NCBI GenBank assembly: GCA_022402405.1 | Contig: JAKRSG010000259.1 | Span: 1 to 9,660 of the forward strand | Direction: 5' to 3' | DNA length: 9,660 nt | From: Bacteroidia bacterium | Lineage (GTDB): Bacteria > Bacteroidota > Bacteroidia > UKL13-3 | Part shown: in pieces, positions 6,247 through 9,660 of the stretch | Position numbering within the stretch: position 1 is the stretch's first letter | How the letters are laid out: each line of letters opens with the position of its first letter | Notes under the pieces: generated by a model | The model's database searches: none | Told to the model about the DNA's origin: nothing | The model's input: only the letters and a program-made list of their open reading frames with translations | Translations under genes and position numbers: made by a program

Positions 6247-6480
6247 AAAGGGTAGAAATTTAGAAGCACAAAAGTATAGTTCTGTTTAAGTTTAATCCTT
6301 GTTTCATTTAAAAGTAAATCGAGTATGTAAGATTTTTTTTGTAAGATACTTATTTAAATAGCGGTATTTTAGGATGAATTGCGGTTGATTTTTGTTTTTG
6401 GTGACTTGTTTCAAATCTCTTTTGCAAGTTTTGCAAATGGTGTAGGAAATTTCAATAATATCCTTATTATTGGTGCCAAA
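6247..6480. other. AT-rich non-coding gap between the divergent GIY-YIG and TonB-receptor genes
   Basis: The gap holds the leader of the GIY-YIG gene and the upstream DNA of the receptor gene. A tandem pair TTTTGCAAG/TTTTGCAAA stands at 6420-6437, each carrying the palindrome TTGCAA, and could be a protein-binding site. TATTATTG at 6465-6472 is one base from the -7 pattern but lacks a partner. A frame in line with the receptor is open from 6379, but its translation before 6481 shows no protein-like features. I see no convincing RNA gene here. Confidence 0.5.
6269..6276 (-). promoter_or_regulatory. Possible -7 element for the GIY-YIG gene
   Basis: On the minus strand 6276-6269 reads TACTTTTG, an exact TAnnTTTG match, ending 22 bases before the ATG. 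No clear TTTG is present at the expected -33 distance, so the call is weak. Confidence 0.35.
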
Positions 6481-9258
6481 TTGAATGCTTTGAAGAAAAT
6501 TATACAAGCTTGTTTTGTTGTTTTTTCGTGGTTTTGTTTTGAGGTAAATGCTCAACAAACCTATACATTAAAGGGGGTAGTAAAGGATGCTAAAACCTCT
6601 GAAGTTTTAATTGGTGCCACCGTGGCGGTTAAGGGCACAAGCACTGGCGTAAGTACCGATTTTGAGGGAGCCTTTTCTCTCAAAACAACTAGTGCTCCTC
6701 CTATGGTATTGGTAGTGTCTTATGTGGGTTATGTAAAAGCCGAATTTACGGTTAATATGCCAGGTAAACCCATAGAAATTCGTCTTAAAGAAAATACGCG
6801 TGAGTTAAAGGAAGTGGCTATCCGCGATTCGCGTATTACTGCCAAACAAAAGCAAGCTCCGCAAACCATAGAAACCTTAGATGCTATCGCAATCAAGGAA
6901 ACTCCTGCTGGTAATTTTTATGAGGGTTTAGCTTTGTTGAAGGGTGTAGACATGACTAGCGCAAGTATTGGGTTCAAGATTATTAATACAAGGGGTTTTA
7001 ACAGTACCTCTCCTGTTAGAAGTTTACAGTTAATTGATGGGGTAGATAATCAGAGTCCGGGATTAAATTTTTCTTTGGGAAATTTCTTAGGTGCTTCCGA
7101 ATTGGATGTGCAAAAGGTAGATTTAATTGTGGGCGCCAACGGCGCGTATTACGGACCGAATGCTTTTAACGGAGTTATTCATATGCAAACTAAAAGTCCG
7201 TTTGATTACCCAGGTTTATCGGTTCAAATGAAATTAGGTGAGCGAAGGTTAACAGAGGTGGCCATCAGGTATGCGGAGGTTTTTAAAAACAAAAAGGGTG
7301 AAGACAAATTCGCATATAAATTCAATTTGTTTGCTATGAGTGCGTATGATTGGGAAGCTACTAATTATGAAAAAACCAGTCAGAGCCCAACCGGCGAGCA
7401 AAGTCCGGGTGGCTACGACGCTGTTAATGTATACGGTGATGAGTATTCTACCAATCGGTTCAGGCAGTCTGGTATACCTTATCTAGGATACGGATATGCA
7501 TTAAGAACGGGTTATAAGGAAATAGATTTAGTAGATTATAACTCTAGAAACCTGAAGGCAAACATGGCTTTTCATTATAAATTGAAAAGGGATGTAGAGC
7601 TCATTTTTAATTCGAGTTTTGGAACGGGTACAACGGTTTATCAGGGTGATAATAGGTTCAGCTTAAAGGATATTTTATTTAACCAAAATAGAATTGAAAT
7701 AAGAAAAGAGAATAGCTTTTTTATTAGAGCTTATAACACGCAAGAGGATGCTGGTAGAAGTTTTGATGCATACAGCACGGCTCTTTTGCTTCAGAATTAT
7801 GCTAAATCGGATAATAATTGGGCAATAGATTATTCTGAGAATTGGAATGGTATGGCGTATAATACCATGATTGGTTTGCGTCCGCCTCCAAATAGTTTGC
7901 CACCTGGTGTGGTTTACGAGCAGTATGCCAATCATTTTTTGAATAATTTTTATTACGACACCTTGATGCGTTATCATCAAATGGTGCGCAATACTACCGA
8001 TAATATGCCTTCCACTTTGAGGGGTGGTTTGCCTCGTTTTGAACCGGGCACAGCACGTTTTGATTCTGCTTACCGCGAGATTATTTCGCTTACCAATAGG
8101 GAAGGGGGTTCGCGCTTTTTTGATCAGTCTGCTTTGTATCATATCATGGGTGAAAAGCAGTTTAAGGTGAAGGATTTGGAAGTAAAAATGGGCGGAAACT
8201 ATAGGCTTTATGCCCCGTATAGTAGGGGTACTATTTTCCTAGATACTGCTGGTATGGATAGAATTTATAACCATGAGTTTGGTTCATACATAGGTTTAGA
8301 ACATAAGTTTTTGGATAATAAATTAAAGATTAGCTTTACAAATCGTTTAGATAAAAATCAAAATTTTAATTTGCTTTGGTCGCCTGCTGCCAGTGCAGTT
8401 TACACGCATAATCAACATGTGTTTAGGGTTTCTGCTAGCAGTGCTATCCGTAATCCAACTCTTACAGATCAATATATAAATTTAAATGTAGGAAGAGCTA
8501 CCTTACTTGGTAACTTAAAAGGGTATGATAGTTTGGTAACAGTAGAGAGTTTAGTGGATGCTTTTAATAATGGTAAGGATCGCTTGAGCTATTTTAATGT
8601 AGCGCCTATTCGTCCGGAGCGAGTAAAAACTATTGAGTTTGGCTACCGAGGAAACTTAGGTGAAAAGTTCTTTGTAGATATGAGCTATTACTATTCTTGG
8701 TATGATGATTTTATTGGATTTAAAATTGGGGCAGATTTAAACTGGACAGATTTATACCCAAGTTCGGTTATGGTATATAGGGTTAGTGCTAATGCAGTTG
8801 ACCAAGTAACAACGCAAGGATTAACGGTGGGAGTGAACTATTTTTATGAGAAATATTTGGGCTTTTCTGGGAATTATTCTTGGAATAAGTTAGACCGACA
8901 AGGTTCTACCGATCCGCTAATTCCTGCTTTTAATACGCCCGAGCACAAATATAATGTGGGTATAAATGGTAGGAATATTACCAGCAAACTTGGTGAATAT
9001 GAAATATCAGATTGGGGGTATGCTGTTAACTGGAAATGGCAGCAGGGCTTTATGTTTGAGGGTTCTCCGCAATTTACAGGATTTGTGCCAGAATACGGAA
9101 TGTTAGATGTTCAGGTAAATAAATTTTTTGCACAAGAGAAGCTAACCATGAAAGTTGGGGCAAGTAACGTTTTAAATAATAGGGTTATTCAAGTTTATGG
9201 CGGACCAAGAATTGGGCGTATGGCGTATTTTTCGCTGTTGTTTGATTTTGGTAAATAG
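6481..9258 (+). CDS. TonB-dependent outer-membrane receptor with carboxypeptidase-regulatory-like N-terminal domain
   Basis: A gated outer-membrane importer of about 925 residues, powered by TonB-ExbBD. The chosen TTG start (or TTG at 6490, giving MKKIIQ) opens a classic signal peptide: lysines at 5-6, hydrophobic CFVVFSWFCF (11-20), cleavage after VNA at residue 24. Domains in order are a CarboxypepD_reg-like Ig fold (about 27-103, with GVVKDAKTSEVLIGATVAVKG at 32-52 and VSYVGY at 79-84), a plug (about 120-240, with NTRGFNS at 169-175, LIDGVD at 184-189 and VGANGAYYGPNAFNGVIHMQTK at 217-238), and a beta-barrel to the end, closing with the aromatic strand YFSLLFDFGK. It is not a SusC partner here, because the next gene is not SusD-like. 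An exported alpha/beta-hydrolase-like gene follows after 87 bases, which hints at uptake of a hydrolysis product. The substrate is unknown. No in-frame ATG lies near the signal peptide, which is odd. Confidence 0.92.
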   Translation: MNALKKIIQACFVVFSWFCFEVNAQQTYTLKGVVKDAKTSEVLIGATVAVKGTSTGVSTDFEGAFSLKTTSAPPMVLVVSYVGYVKAEFTVNMPGKPIEIRLKENTRELKEVAIRDSRITAKQKQAPQTIETLDAIAIKETPAGNFYEGLALLKGVDMTSASIGFKIINTRGFNSTSPVRSLQLIDGVDNQSPGLNFSLGNFLGASELDVQKVDLIVGANGAYYGPNAFNGVIHMQTKSPFDYPGLSVQMKLGERRLTEVAIRYAEVFKNKKGEDKFAYKFNLFAMSAYDWEATNYEKTSQSPTGEQSPGGYDAVNVYGDEYSTNRFRQSGIPYLGYGYALRTGYKEIDLVDYNSRNLKANMAFHYKLKRDVELIFNSSFGTGTTVYQGDNRFSLKDILFNQNRIEIRKENSFFIRAYNTQEDAGRSFDAYSTALLLQNYAKSDNNWAIDYSENWNGMAYNTMIGLRPPPNSLPPGVVYEQYANHFLNNFYYDTLMRYHQMVRNTTDNMPSTLRGGLPRFEPGTARFDSAYREIISLTNREGGSRFFDQSALYHIMGEKQFKVKDLEVKMGGNYRLYAPYSRGTIFLDTAGMDRIYNHEFGSYIGLEHKFLDNKLKISFTNRLDKNQNFNLLWSPAASAVYTHNQHVFRVSASSAIRNPTLTDQYINLNVGRATLLGNLKGYDSLVTVESLVDAFNNGKDRLSYFNVAPIRPERVKTIEFGYRGNLGEKFFVDMSYYYSWYDDFIGFKIGADLNWTDLYPSSVMVYRVSANAVDQVTTQGLTVGVNYFYEKYLGFSGNYSWNKLDRQGSTDPLIPAFNTPEHKYNVGINGRNITSKLGEYEISDWGYAVNWKWQQGFMFEGSPQFTGFVPEYGMLDVQVNKFFAQEKLTMKVGASNVLNNRVIQVYGGPRIGRMAYFSLLFDFGK

Positions 9259-9306
9259 AACTTTTTTTTCTATAGATTTGTTTAAAAGAAATAATAATAT
9301 AATTTG
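9247..9306 (+). promoter_or_regulatory. Candidate promoter(s) for the alpha/beta-hydrolase-like gene
   Basis: Two overlapping options. First, TTTG at 9247-9250, a 22-base spacer and a perfect TAGATTTG at 9273-9280. Second, TTTG at 9277-9280, an 18-base spacer and ATAATTTG at 9299-9306, which misses the TA. Either would start transcription 30-60 bases before the ATG at 9346, so this gene may be transcribed apart from the receptor. Confidence 0.4.
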
Positions 9307-9345
9307 CTACAGATTAATAATAAACTAACCACAATTTAATATAAT

Positions 9346-9660
9346 ATGAAGAAAAATCTCCTAAAATCTATCGCACTTGTAGCAAGTTTTTTTGCTATAG
9401 AGGCGAAGGCGCAAGTTACCTTTATTGATAAGGTGAGTGCCGTTAATGTTACCAACAACATTATGTATGATTCTAATGCAGCTGTAAACATTCTTTTTGG
9501 TCAGGTGCCAGGAATTCAGCCATTATTTTCTAACAAATTAATGTGTGATGTGTATACACCTACCAGCGTAAGTGGTAAAAAGCCTCTAGTTATTTTGGCT
9601 CATACCGGAAGTTATTTGCCTGGTATCGTAAACAAACAAACCACCGGAAATCGCAAAGAC
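9346..9660 (+). CDS. Exported alpha/beta-hydrolase-like (esterase-type) protein, N-terminal 105 residues
   Basis: The ATG at 9346 opens a clear signal peptide: MKKNLLK, hydrophobic SIALVASFFAIEA (8-20), cleavage after AKA-type residues 20-22 before Gln23. The mature start is followed by LMCDVYTPTSVSGKKPLVILAHTGSY (65-90). This matches the first strands of secreted carboxylesterases or dienelactone-hydrolase-like enzymes, in which a D-x-Y-x-P strand leads to a P-L-V-I-hydrophobic strand and an oxyanion-hole motif of the H-G-G kind, here His86-Thr87-Gly88. The catalytic Ser-Asp-His triad would lie beyond the window, so activity cannot be confirmed, nor can a type IX secretion sorting domain at the C-terminus. 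It lies directly behind the TonB-dependent receptor, suggesting linked use of an ester-containing or polymeric substrate. Confidence 0.7.
   Translation, partial: MKKNLLKSIALVASFFAIEAKAQVTFIDKVSAVNVTNNIMYDSNAAVNILFGQVPGIQPLFSNKLMCDVYTPTSVSGKKPLVILAHTGSYLPGIVNKQTTGNRKD

Noticed and set aside
6379..6480. Extension of the receptor gene to TTG at 6379
   Set aside because: This would place 34 non-signal residues ahead of a textbook signal peptide starting at 6481 or 6490.
6304..6558. Minus-strand 84-residue open frame
   Set aside because: Lys/Asn/Thr-rich translation typical of random AT-rich DNA, overlapping the start of the receptor gene, with no domain or promoter.
7675..8142. Minus-strand 155-residue open frame
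   Set aside because: It lies wholly inside the receptor barrel and is its antisense shadow.
6481..9660. SusC/SusD polysaccharide utilisation pair
   Set aside because: The gene after the receptor starts with an alpha/beta-hydrolase pattern and lacks the lipoprotein signal and helical repeats of SusD.

Overview
The window looks like chromosomal DNA from a member of the Bacteroidota; the order cannot be fixed. The evidence is AT-rich coding DNA, three promoter-like sites of the Bacteroidota type (TTTG, spacer, TAnnTTTG), little Shine-Dalgarno sequence before starts, a TonB-dependent receptor with an N-terminal carboxypeptidase-regulatory-like domain, and a GC-rich dispersed-type repeat that encodes GFGxAQPP-like peptides. 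No rRNA, tRNA, CRISPR array, insertion sequence or phage gene was seen.

Layout, left to right. At 1-1144 (minus strand) lies the N-terminal part of a TolC-family outer-membrane efflux protein, cut by the window edge. Diverging from it across a 36-bp gap are a cytoplasm-facing NodB-type polysaccharide deacetylase (1181-1792) and, 9 bp later, a 746-residue protein (1802-4042). This second protein joins a membrane GT2 glycosyltransferase to a CotH-type kinase domain through a segment that looks like a lipoprotein signal. After a promoter-bearing gap come a second, soluble GT2 glycosyltransferase (4143-4934) and a TatD-family metal-dependent nuclease/hydrolase with a GTG start (4983-5753).

A compact GC-rich repeat cluster (5753-5949) fills the space between tatD and a convergent minus-strand GIY-YIG nuclease gene (5905-6246). 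It begins on the last base of the tatD stop codon and supplies the last ~15 codons of the nuclease. After an untranslated stretch (6247-6480) come a TonB-dependent receptor (about 6481-9258) and the start of a secreted alpha/beta-hydrolase-like protein (9346 to the window end).

The left half reads as cell-envelope work: sugar-chain synthesis or modification plus outer-membrane export. The right half pairs an outer-membrane importer with an exported hydrolase, which may act on the same unknown nutrient. The two places most worth attention are the GT2-CotH fusion and the GIY-YIG nuclease physically merged with a palindromic repeat cluster, which could be a nuclease/repeat mobility pair similar in logic to RAYT/REP.
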